Positions 45,312 through 56,558 of a DNA stretch of 64,000 nt are shown piece after piece. The DNA comes from Bacteroidota bacterium (GTDB lineage: Bacteria; Bacteroidota; Ignavibacteria; UBA10030). Under the pieces are notes generated by a model, which saw only the letters and a list, made by a program, of their open reading frames with translations, searched no databases and had not been told where the DNA came from. Made by a program: the position numbers and the translations under genes. Location of the stretch: NCBI GenBank assembly GCA_026416125.1, contig JAOAFT010000007.1:1-64000 (forward strand). The letters run 5' to 3'. The stretch's first letter is position 1; each line of letters starts with the position of its first letter.

Positions 45312-47021
45312 GTGCGTTTATTTTTCCACATAGTAAAGTATAAAATTCTTTCATCCTTGAAATCTTCATTTGATTTTAGTTTTAGTTCCACTGTGCGCAA
45401 CCTTGGCTCAGCTCTTATGTATGGTACTTTTGCTTATGTTGCCTTTCGGTTTGCGTATGTGATTACAGACCTTATTATTACACAAACACATGTAGGTGTG
45501 TACTTGTACCACCAGTTTATATCGATTTTATTATTCGTTTTCTTTGTTGCTGTCAACTTAGGGAACATCATTGTTGCATACGCTACTCTTTACAAATCAC
45601 CAGAGGTGGGGTATCTTATGACGAAACCGTTACCTCATGCAACAGTGTTTCTCCTAAAATTTTTTGATAACTTTTTCTACAGTTCAACTACATTGTTTCT
45701 TATGGGGTTTGCTGTACTTTTAGGATATGGATCTTTTTTTGGTCATTCCTGGCAATTTTATGTTAGTACCATGTTGTTTGTGTTCCTTCCCTTTATGTTA
45801 CTCGCAGCATGTTTTGCCGTCATTATACTGATGGTTGTAATGAAGGTAACTGCTCGGTTTGGTTTTCGAACTGTAATGGCGGGATTGTTTCTTCTCTACT
45901 TTGTTTTCATTTTTCTCTTTTTCCGAGTTATGAATCCAATAAAGCTTGTAGAACAAATCCAATTTACATATCCTCATATCGATGAGTATTTAGCAGGTCT
46001 TTCTTTTGGTTTTCTCGATTACCTTCCCAATGCATTGGTTGCTCGCTATTTATATTATAGTGCTCTACAGAACTTTGAGTACGCAATACCATACGGCGGT
46101 GTATTGTTCTCGTTTACTGTGATAATGGTGCTCGTTCTCTATAGTATTGGGAAGAAATATTACTACAAAAGTTGGTTAGTTTCGCTAGCAATTCAACCAT
46201 CAACACGACCACTTTATGGCCGTAAACGGTATCAGTGGTTCGATTTTCGTCGAAATAGTGTACTTCAACAACAAACAGAAGTACTCTTGAAAAAAGAGTT
46301 TCTTCTTTTCTTTCGTGAACCAAGCCAGTGGATCCATGCGTTAGTGATGATTGTCCTTGTTGGAATTTTTGTCATTAGTACGTCTCAACTCAATCTTAGC
46401 CTCAAGGCTCCAACAATGCAATTACTCACATACATGTCACTCTTTGCATTTTCTGGATTCATGGTAACTTCACTTGCTCTCCGATTTATTTTTCCTACTG
46501 TGGAACTTGAAGGGAAAGCATTATGGACAATACGAACCGCACCATTACACATGAGAAAGTGGGTGGTGGTAAAGTTGTTGTATTGGATAATTTTTATTAT
46601 AGCTATTGGAGAACTGATCGCAGTTGCAACACATATCCCGTTTCTCCGAGCACGTCTTGAGCCGCAACCATTGCTTCTGTGGATTGGTACATTTACAACG
46701 TTTTGGGTTGCAGTCACTGCAGTGTTTACTCATTTTGGATTTGGTGCATACTTTGCAAGGTATACTGAGAAAAATCCTATCCGCGCTGCTTCAACGCAAG
46801 GTGCTACACTAACATTTTTAGGAATGATGTTATACCTTATTGCTATTGTTCTTACGGTACTTATTCCTCTTTCAGGTTATTTTCAAGCTCTGTATCGAAA
46901 ACATCTATTCGATCCAGTACTGTTCATCAATACCATTATCATAGTAGTTGTTCTATCATTCGGGATGTCTATTGGTAGTTTTTGTATTGGGTACCGTGCA
47001 CTCCGAAGAGATTTTGTGTAA
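45312..47021 (+). CDS. ABC-2-like transporter permease subunit
   Basis: A 569-residue polytopic membrane protein with roughly 12 hydrophobic helices and a cytoplasmic basic stretch in the middle (GRKRYQWFDFRRN). It starts with GTG 45312, 4 bp after the ATPase stop, so the two form one exporter. It belongs to the large 'putative ABC exporter' permease type. Substrate not inferable. Confidence 0.85.
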   Translation: MRLFFHIVKYKILSSLKSSFDFSFSSTVRNLGSALMYGTFAYVAFRFAYVITDLIITQTHVGVYLYHQFISILLFVFFVAVNLGNIIVAYATLYKSPEVGYLMTKPLPHATVFLLKFFDNFFYSSTTLFLMGFAVLLGYGSFFGHSWQFYVSTMLFVFLPFMLLAACFAVIILMVVMKVTARFGFRTVMAGLFLLYFVFIFLFFRVMNPIKLVEQIQFTYPHIDEYLAGLSFGFLDYLPNALVARYLYYSALQNFEYAIPYGGVLFSFTVIMVLVLYSIGKKYYYKSWLVSLAIQPSTRPLYGRKRYQWFDFRRNSVLQQQTEVLLKKEFLLFFREPSQWIHALVMIVLVGIFVISTSQLNLSLKAPTMQLLTYMSLFAFSGFMVTSLALRFIFPTVELEGKALWTIRTAPLHMRKWVVVKLLYWIIFIIAIGELIAVATHIPFLRARLEPQPLLLWIGTFTTFWVAVTAVFTHFGFGAYFARYTEKNPIRAASTQGATLTFLGMMLYLIAIVLTVLIPLSGYFQALYRKHLFDPVLFINTIIIVVVLSFGMSIGSFCIGYRALRRDFV

Positions 47022-47052
47022 ATATTTGTAGTTAGTGGCGTTCAAGAAACCT

Positions 47053-49041
47053 ATGAGACAAAAACTTCACAAAATTATGAACCTTGTGTTGCTGAGTGTA
47101 ATGCTCGGTGTTTCATGTTCCTCCCAACAGAGAGATTCAGTTCACTATGATTATGCTGTTGAACAAGCGTTTGTAAAAGCTCGCACGTTCTACGAGAGAG
47201 GAGTGTATGATAGTTCAGCGCTGGTTTTAACCCAATTGTTAAAGCAATACCCACGGAATCACCGAGCGACAGCAGCATATATCATGGGAGCAAAAGCATA
47301 CTATCACCTCAATGAGTATCGGACTTCAATCCAACTCTTAAAAGATTTATTCGATCTTTACCCACAGTCGCTTTACTGTGCGGAAGGGTACTATACACTG
47401 GGGTTGAATTACATCCAACTACGGCGGTACGACGATGCTGCACGTGCGCTAATACAAGCTATCGAGAGAACATCAAGTCACAAAATTCAAGACTATAGTA
47501 CAAAAGCCCTCGAGTTTCTTTGCAATGAGAAATTAAGGTTCGATGAGCTTGAAGTACTTGAACACGAAACCAACCATGATTTTACTCGCTCGTGTGTACG
47601 CTACTATCTTGCAGAAAAGACATATCGGAATGGCAATGTACTTGGTGCCCAGCGATTACTAGAGTCTATTCTTGAGCTTCCACGTAAGAATAAGTACGTA
47701 CCCCAGGCGATCTCGTTTCTGGAGGCGATTCGGAAGCGTGGACTAGTGAAAATCGGCGTTGTATTGCCTTTGATGCTAAAATCAGAACGGCCATCTCTCA
47801 GAGAAATTGGAGTTGAATTCTTGGAGGGTATTCAGTGTGCAATTGAAGAGTATAACCGCAACGCACTCGTACACGTTACTTTGGAACTTCGGGATAGTGA
47901 ACGAGATCCTACAGTTGCTGCTCGTCATGTTGCGGACCTTACAGCAGATGAAGCTGTAAGCGTTATCATTGGACCTATTTCAAGTAATGAAGTCATTGCA
48001 AGTGTTGGTATAGCGAATGAACGTGGTGTACCTCTCATCACCCCTACTGCAACAGCAAATGGTATTACAACGATTGGTCCATACATATTTCAGGCAAATC
48101 CCGATTACGAAGTACGAGGTCGAATAGCTGCCTACTATGCTTCAACGACTTTGCAAGCAAAGCGGTTTGCTGTCCTTGCACCGAACGATAATATTGGCAA
48201 ACAGCTTGTTGATGGGTTTCTTGCAGAAGTAAAAAAACAGGGTGGTACAATTGTCGCACAACAATGGTATGCACCAAATGCAGACGACGTCAGGAATGAA
48301 CTCGAGTCAATCAGAAGAACAGCAATGGCACTCCAAGAGACAACGTACATCGACTTTAGTATGAAAATGAAGCGTTCACAAATTGAATCTCTTCAAAAAC
48401 TTGTGGTATCTCATGCACTCCTTGATTCGGTGTTAGAACGTCAACGTGCAGTACCTGTTGAGCTCTTGTTGGGTCCACGAGGAAAGTATCTTGCCGATTC
48501 TTTAGGGTTACCAGTTGCAGTTGCAGTACCGAAATATGATAGTCTCCAGTATCCAGTAACTACCATCGATGCGATCTTCATTCCTATTACCAATTCCGAT
48601 GAAATCCCTATCATAAGTTCGCAATTGAAGTACTACAATATCCAAACTCAAATTCTTGGCACTGGTGATTGGTACGACATTAATGAACTTGATCAGAATA
48701 GACAATATACCGACGGTGTGATTTTCTTTGTCGATTCATACATTGATATGACGAGTCCGCAGTACCTGGAATTTGTGAATCGTTATAAACAGAGTATGAA
48801 AGGAAAAGTTCCGACAACAAACACCATTATTGCGTACGATGTTACATCAATGGTACTCCAAACATTTCTTGAGGGATCGACACGCCGTGCCGATGTTGCT
48901 GTGTCATTGGCGCGGCGGACATACGATGGTATTCATAGTCGAATTGTCTTTTCGAAGAATCGTGTTAACTGTGCAATGAATATACTTCAATATAAGAACC
49001 GCTCTTTACAACACTATGGGGTTGTACAACTACCTGAATGA
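47053..49041 (+). CDS. Lipoprotein with TPR repeats and a periplasmic-binding (LIVBP-like) domain
   Basis: A 662-residue protein. The signal peptide ends in the lipobox-like LGVSC, tetratricopeptide-like repeats follow (about 25-205), then a type I periplasmic binding domain (about 235-655; GVVLPLMLKSERPSL, IIGPISSNEVIASVGIANERGVPLITPTA). The layout recalls LpoA/YraM-like proteins and receptor-like ABC-binding proteins. The start is uncertain: GTG 47035 and ATG 47077 are alternatives and none has a clear Shine-Dalgarno. It overlaps radC by 4 bp. Ligand unknown. Confidence 0.85.
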   Translation: MRQKLHKIMNLVLLSVMLGVSCSSQQRDSVHYDYAVEQAFVKARTFYERGVYDSSALVLTQLLKQYPRNHRATAAYIMGAKAYYHLNEYRTSIQLLKDLFDLYPQSLYCAEGYYTLGLNYIQLRRYDDAARALIQAIERTSSHKIQDYSTKALEFLCNEKLRFDELEVLEHETNHDFTRSCVRYYLAEKTYRNGNVLGAQRLLESILELPRKNKYVPQAISFLEAIRKRGLVKIGVVLPLMLKSERPSLREIGVEFLEGIQCAIEEYNRNALVHVTLELRDSERDPTVAARHVADLTADEAVSVIIGPISSNEVIASVGIANERGVPLITPTATANGITTIGPYIFQANPDYEVRGRIAAYYASTTLQAKRFAVLAPNDNIGKQLVDGFLAEVKKQGGTIVAQQWYAPNADDVRNELESIRRTAMALQETTYIDFSMKMKRSQIESLQKLVVSHALLDSVLERQRAVPVELLLGPRGKYLADSLGLPVAVAVPKYDSLQYPVTTIDAIFIPITNSDEIPIISSQLKYYNIQTQILGTGDWYDINELDQNRQYTDGVIFFVDSYIDMTSPQYLEFVNRYKQSMKGKVPTTNTIIAYDVTSMVLQTFLEGSTRRADVAVSLARRTYDGIHSRIVFSKNRVNCAMNILQYKNRSLQHYGVVQLPE

Positions 49042-49769
49042 TAACAATGAAGAAACGAAGAAATGAGAACGCACATACCCCTGAACCGACATTCTATCGA
49101 ACAACGATAAAAGAGTGGCCTCGCAGTGAGCGACCACGAGAAAAATTACTTCAAGTAGGTTCTCAGGCACTAAGCGATGCTGAACTTCTCGCAATTTTAA
49201 TACGAACAGGTGTGAAAGGAATTACCGCTGTCGATATTGCTAAAAAACTCATTGCCGAGTCTCGAACCCTTCAAACCCTTGCGAAGCTGTCACCTCATGA
49301 ATTGCAACGATTTGGACTAGGAATGAGCAAGGCTGTAACACTTGCCGCAGCGTTCGAGCTTGCACGACGGTTATCGCAGCAAGGTAGTGATACACTCACT
49401 ATTCATGGACCAGAAGATGTGGTTGCATTCATGTCGCCACTCTTACGCGACCTTCGCCAGGAGGAGTTTTGGGTTGTTCTCCTGTCTTCATCGAATAGGG
49501 TGATTGATAGGAAAAGGATTACTGTTGGACTGTTAAATTCATCACTCGTGCATCCACGTGAATGTTACGCTGATGCACTTGTGCAACGTGCTGCATCAGT
49601 TATTTTTGTTCACAATCATCCGAGTGGAAATCCAGAACCAAGTAACGATGATATTGAAATTACAAAGCAACTATCCGATGCAGGGAAAATCCTTGGGATA
49701 ACACTCCACGATCATGTTATCATTGCTGGTTCTTTATATACAAGTTTAGCACAACGAAATATTGTATAA
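49038..49769 (+). CDS. radC: RadC family (JAB-domain) protein
   Basis: A 243-residue RadC/YicR-type protein. An N-terminal helix-hairpin-helix-like part (REKLLQVGSQALSDAELLAILIRTG) precedes a C-terminal JAB/MPN+ metalloprotease-like domain with FVHNHPSGNPEPSNDD. Despite its name, a direct role in DNA repair is not established. ATG 49038 overlaps the preceding stop (ATGA); ATG 49047 is an alternative. Length is normal. Confidence 0.94.
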   Translation: MITMKKRRNENAHTPEPTFYRTTIKEWPRSERPREKLLQVGSQALSDAELLAILIRTGVKGITAVDIAKKLIAESRTLQTLAKLSPHELQRFGLGMSKAVTLAAAFELARRLSQQGSDTLTIHGPEDVVAFMSPLLRDLRQEEFWVVLLSSSNRVIDRKRITVGLLNSSLVHPRECYADALVQRAASVIFVHNHPSGNPEPSNDDIEITKQLSDAGKILGITLHDHVIIAGSLYTSLAQRNIV

Positions 49770-49797
49770 AGGACGCATACTTAAGTACGAAGAATGG

Positions 49798-49826
49798 TTG
49801 ACCTATGGTTGAAAATGAAATATATT
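49798..49826 (+). promoter_or_regulatory. Candidate promoter of the PAS hybrid kinase
   Basis: TTGACC (49798-49803), 17-bp spacer, TATATT (49821-49826). The predicted start near 49834 leaves a 70-nt leader. Confidence 0.72.
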
Positions 49827-49907
49827 GTATAAAGTAAATCAACATTCCTTCAGAATTTAAACTATTGGGGTGAAACGGTTTTTGTACATCAACGGACTCC
49901 ATTTCCA

Positions 49908-52622
49908 ATGAAAAGAACAGAACCAAGAAAGAAATCCATAGAGGTAAAAAGTTCAAAAGCAAGCGTTGGGTCACAGAAGAAGCTCGAAGCTTATAAACTC
50001 CAATATCAAACTCTTACGGAACATGCACCTGTCGGAATTTTCCGAACAGATCCATCTGGTTCCACTACCTACGTGAATCCAAAATGGACAGAAATTGCTG
50101 GTATAAGTGCTGAAGAGGCACTGGGAACAGGGTGGTACAAAGTTGTTCATCCGGATGATTTTAAACGAATATGTCTAGATTGGGAACAACGAGCAAAACT
50201 GGGAGAAGTTTCATCTGCTGAATATCGATTTCTTCGACCCGATGGTACAATTCGTTGGGTGCTAGGAAAAGCAGTACCAGAAAAAGATGCAAACGGAAAT
50301 TTACTCGGTTACGTTGGAACTATTACTGATATAACAGAACTTAAACATACGGAAGAAATTTTACAACGGTTTTCTAAACTTCTTCAAGGGTCTGAAAAGG
50401 TTGCTCGGTTAGGATACTTTGAGTACGATTTCCAAAAAGGGTTTACTAATTGCTCAGAATCGTTCTATGAGATCCTTGGAATACAAAAAGATTCACTGAA
50501 ACATATTTCGGATTGGGATTTTTGTGCACATCCCAATGATAGTCGAGTAATACAAGAATTTTACAAGAAAGTATTTCGTATTGGTGGGTACTATGAACGC
50601 GAATACCGCATTCATCGTCAGAGTGATGGTGCAATTCGCTGGGTTCGAAGCGCTGGATTCGTAGAATTAGACAAAGGGGGAAAACCTCACAGAGTACTTG
50701 GTTTTTTCCAAGATATTACTGAACAAAAACTTCAACAAGAGGACCTTCTTCGACGTCAAGAACAGTTTCAACAGCTCTTTAATAATATGGCAGAAGGGGT
50801 TGCACTCCATGAATTAATTTACGATCACAATGGTACTCCCATAGATTATAAAATTCTAGGGTGTAATCCAGCGTATGAGCGGATACTTGGAATTTCTGCA
50901 GATAGTGTATGTAATAGGTATGCAACAGAGGTTTATAAGGTAGAAAAAGCACCGTTTCTCGATGAATACGCAACTGTCGTCAATACAAAGACTACAAAGC
51001 AGATGGATGTATACTACCAACCAATGAAGAAACATTTTCACATTTCCGTTATTCCTTGGAATACACATGGCTTTGCGACGATTTTTTTTGATATAACTGA
51101 ACAAAAAGAAGCTGAGCGTATTCTTCGAGAAAGTGAACAACGCTACCGCTCGCTCTTTGAAAATGCGATTGAAGGATTATTCCGATTAACCAGTAACGGT
51201 ACGATAGAAGCTGTTAATCCGGCATGTGCAAAAATTTTTGGTTATGCTACTCCTAGCGAGATGAAACTAGCAATTACCGATATAGGTTCACAACTATTTG
51301 TACGAAAGAATGATTATGAAACACTGTGCTCTCAGATACAACAATACGGAGAAATAAAAGATTTTACACTCGAAGTACAGCATAGAACAAAGCAACGAGC
51401 ATGGATCAAGCTTAACGTGAAAGCAGTAAAAGATGCAAGTGGAACTATCATTCACTATGAAGGTAATATTGAGGATATTACAGAGAAGCGTCGCATTGAG
51501 GAACAATTCCTTGAAGCACAGAAGATGGAAAGTGTTGGTACCCTAGCAGGAGGTATTGCACACGATTTTAATAATATTCTTGGGATCATTCTAGGATACG
51601 TTACACTTTTAAGGAATGAGTCGCTTCCGCGTGAAAAAGTACTTGAATGCCTAAATACAATCGAAAAGAACATCGAACGTGGTGCAACCTTGGTACGGCA
51701 AGTGCTTACCTTTGCACGGAAGGCAGAGGTTGTTCTTCAGCCGTTAAATGTTAATGATGCACTCACCGATTTAGCAGAGATGCTAGGGAAAACATTCCCC
51801 AAAACAATTGACATTGTTCTGCAACTCGAACGTTCAATTCCTGTGTTAGAAATGGATCATACGCAATTCAACCAAATTATACTGAATTTGTGCGTCAATG
51901 CACGCGATGCTATGAATGACCAAGGTACTTTGACTCTCGCAACAAAACTTGTAAGTGGCAAGGAGTTGGAGCATCGTGATCCTTCCCTTATTCACTCAAC
52001 ATTCCTACGTGTTAGTGTTTCCGACACTGGAATGGGGATACCAGCGAATATTCGTGATAAGATTTTCGAACCCTTTTTTACAACGAAAGAAAAAGGGAAA
52101 GGAACAGGATTAGGTCTCTCAGTTGTTTACGGTGTTGTGAAATCACACAATGGGTATATTGAGATTCAAACATCCTTAGGGAAGGGAACGACGTTCCATC
52201 TCTATTTCCCTGTAACGAATCGATCTGATGTGACGCTATCAAATAAGCCTCTGGTTGAATCCTCCGTGCTTGGTGGCGATGAAGTAATATTGTTGGTAGA
52301 AGATGAAAAGGAATTCCGTACTATAACAAAACAGATACTTGAATCAGCAGGGTATACAGTCCTCACGGCAAACGATGGTGTTGTTGCAATGCAGATGCTC
52401 GAAATCAGCGGTGACCGAGTTGATCTTCTTCTTACAGATATTAATATGCCACGTCTTTCAGGGCTTGATGTTGTTGCGAGTGTACGTGAATCGTACCCAC
52501 ATATCAAAATTTTGCTGACGAGTGGTTTTGTCACTGATGAATATCGTGAGGAACACTTCATCCAAAAACCTTTCACCCGAGAGCAACTCCTTCGTAAAGT
52601 ACGTCAAGTGTTGGATTCCTAG
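49908..52622 (+). CDS. PAS-domain hybrid histidine kinase with C-terminal receiver
   Basis: A 904-residue soluble kinase. Four PAS/PAC units (about 28-150, 165-275, 285-400, 405-525) are followed by a HisKA domain with H552 in [13 protein letters not shown], an HATPase_c domain ([19 protein letters not shown]) and one receiver with D844 in [15 protein letters not shown]. This is the NtrB-like hybrid type, with phosphate passing from H552 to D844. No Shine-Dalgarno is seen before ATG 49908. It has no transmembrane segment. The downstream partner is not encoded next to it. Confidence 0.92.
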   Translation: MKRTEPRKKSIEVKSSKASVGSQKKLEAYKLQYQTLTEHAPVGIFRTDPSGSTTYVNPKWTEIAGISAEEALGTGWYKVVHPDDFKRICLDWEQRAKLGEVSSAEYRFLRPDGTIRWVLGKAVPEKDANGNLLGYVGTITDITELKHTEEILQRFSKLLQGSEKVARLGYFEYDFQKGFTNCSESFYEILGIQKDSLKHISDWDFCAHPNDSRVIQEFYKKVFRIGGYYEREYRIHRQSDGAIRWVRSAGFVELDKGGKPHRVLGFFQDITEQKLQQEDLLRRQEQFQQLFNNMAEGVALHELIYDHNGTPIDYKILGCNPAYERILGISADSVCNRYATEVYKVEKAPFLDEYATVVNTKTTKQMDVYYQPMKKHFHISVIPWNTHGFATIFFDITEQKEAERILRESEQRYRSLFENAIEGLFRLTSNGTIEAVNPACAKIFGYATPSEMKLAITDIGSQLFVRKNDYETLCSQIQQYGEIKDFTLEVQHRTKQRAWIKLNVKAVKDASGTIIHYEGNIEDITEKRRIEEQFLEAQKMESVGTLAGGIAHDFNNILGIILGYVTLLRNESLPREKVLECLNTIEKNIERGATLVRQVLTFARKAEVVLQPLNVNDALTDLAEMLGKTFPKTIDIVLQLERSIPVLEMDHTQFNQIILNLCVNARDAMNDQGTLTLATKLVSGKELEHRDPSLIHSTFLRVSVSDTGMGIPANIRDKIFEPFFTTKEKGKGTGLGLSVVYGVVKSHNGYIEIQTSLGKGTTFHLYFPVTNRSDVTLSNKPLVESSVLGGDEVILLVEDEKEFRTITKQILESAGYTVLTANDGVVAMQMLEISGDRVDLLLTDINMPRLSGLDVVASVRESYPHIKILLTSGFVTDEYREEHFIQKPFTREQLLRKVRQVLDS

Positions 52623-52658
52623 TCGTACAGTGTAAATTTTGCAACACGCATAAACTCT

Positions 52659-54002
52659 ATGCAACTTGAATCTCTTATTGGTCATACATTTGAGGTGCTT
52701 CTCCAGATTATTGCTCAACTCCGCCGACCACAAGGCATACCACCTGATAATCTCCTCGATTCTTTTTTTCGTGCTCGCAAGTATTTAGGTTCAAATGATC
52801 GTAAGTTCATTGCTGGTAATGTCTATGCAGCGTTACGGTTTTACTACCAAGCTGAACATCGTGTTTCGTATGCCCTGAAGAATTTTCACGGTGAAATATT
52901 TGAAGAGGATCGACTGTTCCTCATCCTCATGACAACAATGTCAAGCGAAAGTGTATCATACTCACAGTGGGAACCTCTCTGTATGAAATTTCTAAGAGGA
53001 TCTCATGTCCGCCAGTATGTTCCAAAACTCATAGAAGTTCTTAAGCACTACGAAGTACCATCGTTTTTGAATATTATCGATGAGATAGCACTTACTTATT
53101 CATATCCTCATTGGATGGTTGAGCGATTTCTGAGTCAGTATGGAGAAGATGGAACTCGAAAGTTATGTGCTGCTTTGAACGAGCCGGCACCGATTACAAT
53201 TCGAGTGAATACATTGAAAACGACAGTAGAACAGTGCCGTGAACGATTATTGTCTGAAGGTGTTTATACTGAACGTACTCAGTACACACCACACGGGTTA
53301 TACTTGATGAAACGAATAAGTGCCTTTTCCCTTCAAACATTCCGCGATGGTTGGTTCGAGGTACAGGATGAAGGAAGTCAACTCGTAGCATACTGTGTGA
53401 ATCCAAAACCCACAGAAAAAGTTCTTGATGCGTGTGCTGGGGCTGGTGGAAAGACATTAGCGTTTGCCGCATTGATGGAAAATCGAGGTGAAATTATTGC
53501 TACTGATATCAACCCTATTCGTTTGCAGGAATTACGGAAACGTGCTCGACGCGCTGGTGTTCATAATGTTCGCATTATCGAGATTAACACGTTGGAAGAG
53601 CTCCATGGCACCTTTAGAGAGTATTTTTCGATTGTCTTTGTAGATGCACCCTGTACAGGACTCGGTACAATACGGAGAAATCCAGGGTTAAAACTCAGCG
53701 TGACTCCAGAGACGGTCATCGAAGTACAAGAAAAGCAACGAGCGATTCTAACAGCAGTTGCACCACTAGTTCGAGTCAACGGTGTACTCGTCTATGCAAC
53801 GTGCAGTATCCTCAAGGAGGAAAACGAAAATCAAATTGGGTGGTTTATTGAACGGAATCGGAATTTTGTACCTCATTCACCAACAGTGAGTAGATTGTGT
53901 GCAACACTTCAGAGCATTAGTGACACTTCGCACTACTTGTTACTACCACATATTCATGCAACTGATGGATTTTACATTGCATGGATGCGACGAGTTCGTT
54001 GA
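52659..54002 (+). CDS. rsmB: RsmB/NOP-family rRNA m5C methyltransferase
   Basis: A 447-residue protein with an N-terminal NusB-like helical part (about 1-140) and a C-terminal Rossmann methyltransferase. SAM motif I is LDACAGAGGKT (about 255-265), motif IV is VDAPCTGLGTIRRNPG and the second catalytic cysteine lies in YATCSILKEEN. RsmB methylates C967 of 16S rRNA; the exact target here is inferred from architecture. It lies 36 bp after the kinase gene. A promoter for the next gene overlaps its stop. Confidence 0.9.
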   Translation: MQLESLIGHTFEVLLQIIAQLRRPQGIPPDNLLDSFFRARKYLGSNDRKFIAGNVYAALRFYYQAEHRVSYALKNFHGEIFEEDRLFLILMTTMSSESVSYSQWEPLCMKFLRGSHVRQYVPKLIEVLKHYEVPSFLNIIDEIALTYSYPHWMVERFLSQYGEDGTRKLCAALNEPAPITIRVNTLKTTVEQCRERLLSEGVYTERTQYTPHGLYLMKRISAFSLQTFRDGWFEVQDEGSQLVAYCVNPKPTEKVLDACAGAGGKTLAFAALMENRGEIIATDINPIRLQELRKRARRAGVHNVRIIEINTLEELHGTFREYFSIVFVDAPCTGLGTIRRNPGLKLSVTPETVIEVQEKQRAILTAVAPLVRVNGVLVYATCSILKEENENQIGWFIERNRNFVPHSPTVSRLCATLQSISDTSHYLLLPHIHATDGFYIAWMRRVR

Positions 54003-54027
54003 TTCTGCAAATATCTTTTCATACAAT
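53999..54027 (+). promoter_or_regulatory. Candidate promoter overlapping the rsmB stop
   Basis: TTGATT (53999-54004), 17-bp spacer, TACAAT (54022-54027). The predicted start near 54035 serves the lipoprotein at 54072. Confidence 0.62.
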
Positions 54028-54071
54028 TGACATAGAATAGAGTGAAATTGTTTAACAAATGGGACGGAACT

Positions 54072-54584
54072 ATGCGTTATAGCGTTATCATTCTAAGTGT
54101 TTTACTTTTTATGTGCGGTTGTACACAGCCATCTGCTGAACAACTGTTTGAAAAAGCACAAGGTGCTCAAAAAGCACAGCTCATAGATGAAGCACTCGAA
54201 ACATACATTGAATTGATTCGCTTGTACCCTGATAGTACACAAACACCAGATGCATACTATGCAGTTGGATTTTTATACCAGAATTATAAGAACGATGTTC
54301 GTACGGCACTTACTTACTACAAAACGTTGGTTGAGAAATTTCCATCACATCCAACTGCATCAAATGCTGCGTTCATTATTGGATTCCTTTATGCAAATGA
54401 GTTAAAGCAGTACGATTCTGCAAAACTTGCATATGAACTATTTTTAGAGCGTTATCCCGATAGTCCTGTAGGCCTAATAGAATCTGCACGGGAAGAACTG
54501 AAGAACCTCGGTAAAGATCCTACGACGATATTGAGTGAAGCACAACAATCAAAACATCAAACATCGAAACGGCTCAAGAAGTAA
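54072..54584 (+). CDS. TPR-containing lipoprotein (BamD/YbgF-like)
   Basis: A 170-residue lipoprotein. A signal peptide (VIILSVLLFMCGC) with Cys at about residue 17 is followed by three tetratricopeptide repeats (LIDEALETYIELIRLYPDS and similar) up to about residue 140, then a lysine-rich tail. It resembles BamD or the C-terminal half of YbgF/CpoB, but is shorter than BamD, so a role in outer-membrane assembly is only possible. ATG 54072 follows a GGACGGAA site. The stop abuts the next ATG. Confidence 0.82.
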   Translation: MRYSVIILSVLLFMCGCTQPSAEQLFEKAQGAQKAQLIDEALETYIELIRLYPDSTQTPDAYYAVGFLYQNYKNDVRTALTYYKTLVEKFPSHPTASNAAFIIGFLYANELKQYDSAKLAYELFLERYPDSPVGLIESAREELKNLGKDPTTILSEAQQSKHQTSKRLKK

Positions 54585-55481
54585 ATGGAAGAGTACATAC
54601 AGTACCTTCGCCCTGAAACAATTGCACAGATAACGTCGATGGAACTCCGCGCTCGTTTTGTGGTCGAAGGTTTTATTACGGGATTGCACCGCAGTCCGTA
54701 CCATGGGTTTAGCGTTGAGTTCTCTGAGCATCGGCAGTACCTTCCCGGCGATGAACTTAAACGAATCGATTGGAAAGTGTATGCGAAAACAGATCGATTT
54801 TTCGTGAAACAGTATGAAGAAGAAACAAATGTTAAAACATACATCGTTCTCGATGCAAGTCGCTCCATGGCATACGCCTCAGAAGGACGAATAACGAAAT
54901 TTCAGTATGCAACATACCTTGCTGCTGCACTTGCATACTTAATGATGGAACAAAGAGATGCAGTTGGACTTACGTTATTCGATGATCGTCTTCGATTATC
55001 GTTACCACCACGTGGTACGAAGGTGTACCTGAAACAAATTCTCATTGAGCTTGAACGCGCCATTCCTTCAAGTTCGACAGAAACAGCCAAAGCGCTCCAT
55101 ACGTTAGCAGAACAAATTCGTCGGCGCGGCTTAGTCGTTGTACTCAGCGATTTATTCGATGAACCGACGAGTATTATTCGTGCACTGAAGCATTTTCGAT
55201 ACAAAGGGAATGAAGTTATTGTACTGCAAGTGATCGATCCTCTGGAACGAAGTTTTGCGTTTGGTGCAGATGCTGTGTTTCGTGATATGGAAACACAAGA
55301 AGAACTCATGACACAACCATGGCACATACAACATGCATATCAACATGCTTTGAAAGAACATATCGATCAGATTCAGCAAGCGTGTCGAGATGTTTCTATT
55401 GATTACGTTCTGCTCGAGACGACAGTTCCATTTAATGTGGCACTTCTTGAGTATCTTCATAAGAGGATACGTATGCAATAG
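54585..55481 (+). CDS. DUF58 / von Willebrand A-like domain protein
   Basis: A 298-residue DUF58 protein. The core motif is SVEFSEHRQYLPGDELKRIDWKVYAKT (shown here in part: YLPGDELKRIDWKVYA), followed by a VWA-like fold with LDASRSMAYAS (MIDAS-like DxSxS). DUF58 genes normally pair with MoxR AAA+ ATPases, and none lies next to this one. Translation starts immediately after the preceding stop codon. It has no membrane segment. Function of the family in bacteria is poorly known. Confidence 0.9.
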   Translation: MEEYIQYLRPETIAQITSMELRARFVVEGFITGLHRSPYHGFSVEFSEHRQYLPGDELKRIDWKVYAKTDRFFVKQYEEETNVKTYIVLDASRSMAYASEGRITKFQYATYLAAALAYLMMEQRDAVGLTLFDDRLRLSLPPRGTKVYLKQILIELERAIPSSSTETAKALHTLAEQIRRRGLVVVLSDLFDEPTSIIRALKHFRYKGNEVIVLQVIDPLERSFAFGADAVFRDMETQEELMTQPWHIQHAYQHALKEHIDQIQQACRDVSIDYVLLETTVPFNVALLEYLHKRIRMQ

Positions 55482-55544
55482 TGAGCATCGACTGAACAAA
55501 ACGATGCATCGTACGTATGTGATTTTATTTATGAAAGGAATAGT

Positions 55545-56492
55545 ATGAATAACAGCCAGTACCGCAAACTCATTATTGTAGGTTCGGGGCCTGCTGGTTT
55601 AACAGCAGCGTTATATGCAGCACGCGCTAATTTGACTCCGCTTGTGTTTGAAGGAATTCAACCTGGAGGTCAACTTACAATTACAACAGAAGTCGAAAAT
55701 TTCCCCGGTTTTCCTGATGGTATTACAGGTCCTGAACTAATGGATCGTCTTCGAAGACAGGCTATAAAATTTGGTGCAGAAACAGTCTTTAAATCAGTAG
55801 AGAGCGTAGATTTTTCCAAGCGCCCATTTACCCTCGTTGCAGAAGGGAAGTCGTACATAGCAGATGCTGTGATCGTTGCTACAGGGGCAAGTGCAAAATT
55901 TCTTGGATTGCCATCAGAAAAAGAATACATGGGCTATGGTGTATCAGCGTGTGCAACATGCGATGGCTTCTTTTTTAAGAATCAACATGTAGCAGTAGTG
56001 GGTGGTGGTGATACGGCAATGGAAGAAGCACTCTACCTCACGCGACACGCAGCAAAAGTTACTGTCATTCACAGGAGGAATGAACTTCGTGCATCAAAAG
56101 TTATGCAAGAGCGGGCAAAGAAAAATCCTAAGATTGAGTTTCTCTGGGATACAATTGTGGAAGAAGTACTCGGAACTACAACTGCAGGTCAAAAACGTTT
56201 AACAGGACTTCGGTTAAAGAATGTAAAAACAGGGGTACTCACTGATTTTCAGTGTGATGGGCTTTTTCTCGCAATAGGTCATCAACCAAATACATCGTTA
56301 TTCCAAGGCCAATTGGAATTAACTCCGTTAGGTTATATCGTCACTAAACCACACAGTACTGAAACGAGTGTTCCAGGTATTTTTGCAGCAGGAGATGTTG
56401 CAGATCCAAAGTACCGTCAAGCTGTGAGTGCTGCAGGTACAGGTTGTATGGCAGCACTAGATGCGGAACGCTTTCTTGCAGAACACGAGTAA
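55545..56492 (+). CDS. trxB: Thioredoxin-disulfide reductase
   Basis: A 315-residue FAD/NADPH flavoenzyme that reduces thioredoxin. FAD-binding GSGPAGLTAALYAARA is at the N-terminus, the redox pair is C136 and C139 in ACATCDG, the NADPH site is VVGGGDTAMEEALYL, and the C-terminal FAD motif is GIFAAGDVADPKYRQ. AAAGGAA precedes the ATG. Length is typical of the low-Mr class. Confidence 0.97.
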   Translation: MNNSQYRKLIIVGSGPAGLTAALYAARANLTPLVFEGIQPGGQLTITTEVENFPGFPDGITGPELMDRLRRQAIKFGAETVFKSVESVDFSKRPFTLVAEGKSYIADAVIVATGASAKFLGLPSEKEYMGYGVSACATCDGFFFKNQHVAVVGGGDTAMEEALYLTRHAAKVTVIHRRNELRASKVMQERAKKNPKIEFLWDTIVEEVLGTTTAGQKRLTGLRLKNVKTGVLTDFQCDGLFLAIGHQPNTSLFQGQLELTPLGYIVTKPHSTETSVPGIFAAGDVADPKYRQAVSAAGTGCMAALDAERFLAEHE

Positions 56493-56558
56493 TTTTACTC
56501 TTGATCTTCGCACAGCTACCCCACCACTGGTCAAACTTGATTGCTTTCTTTTTTCACG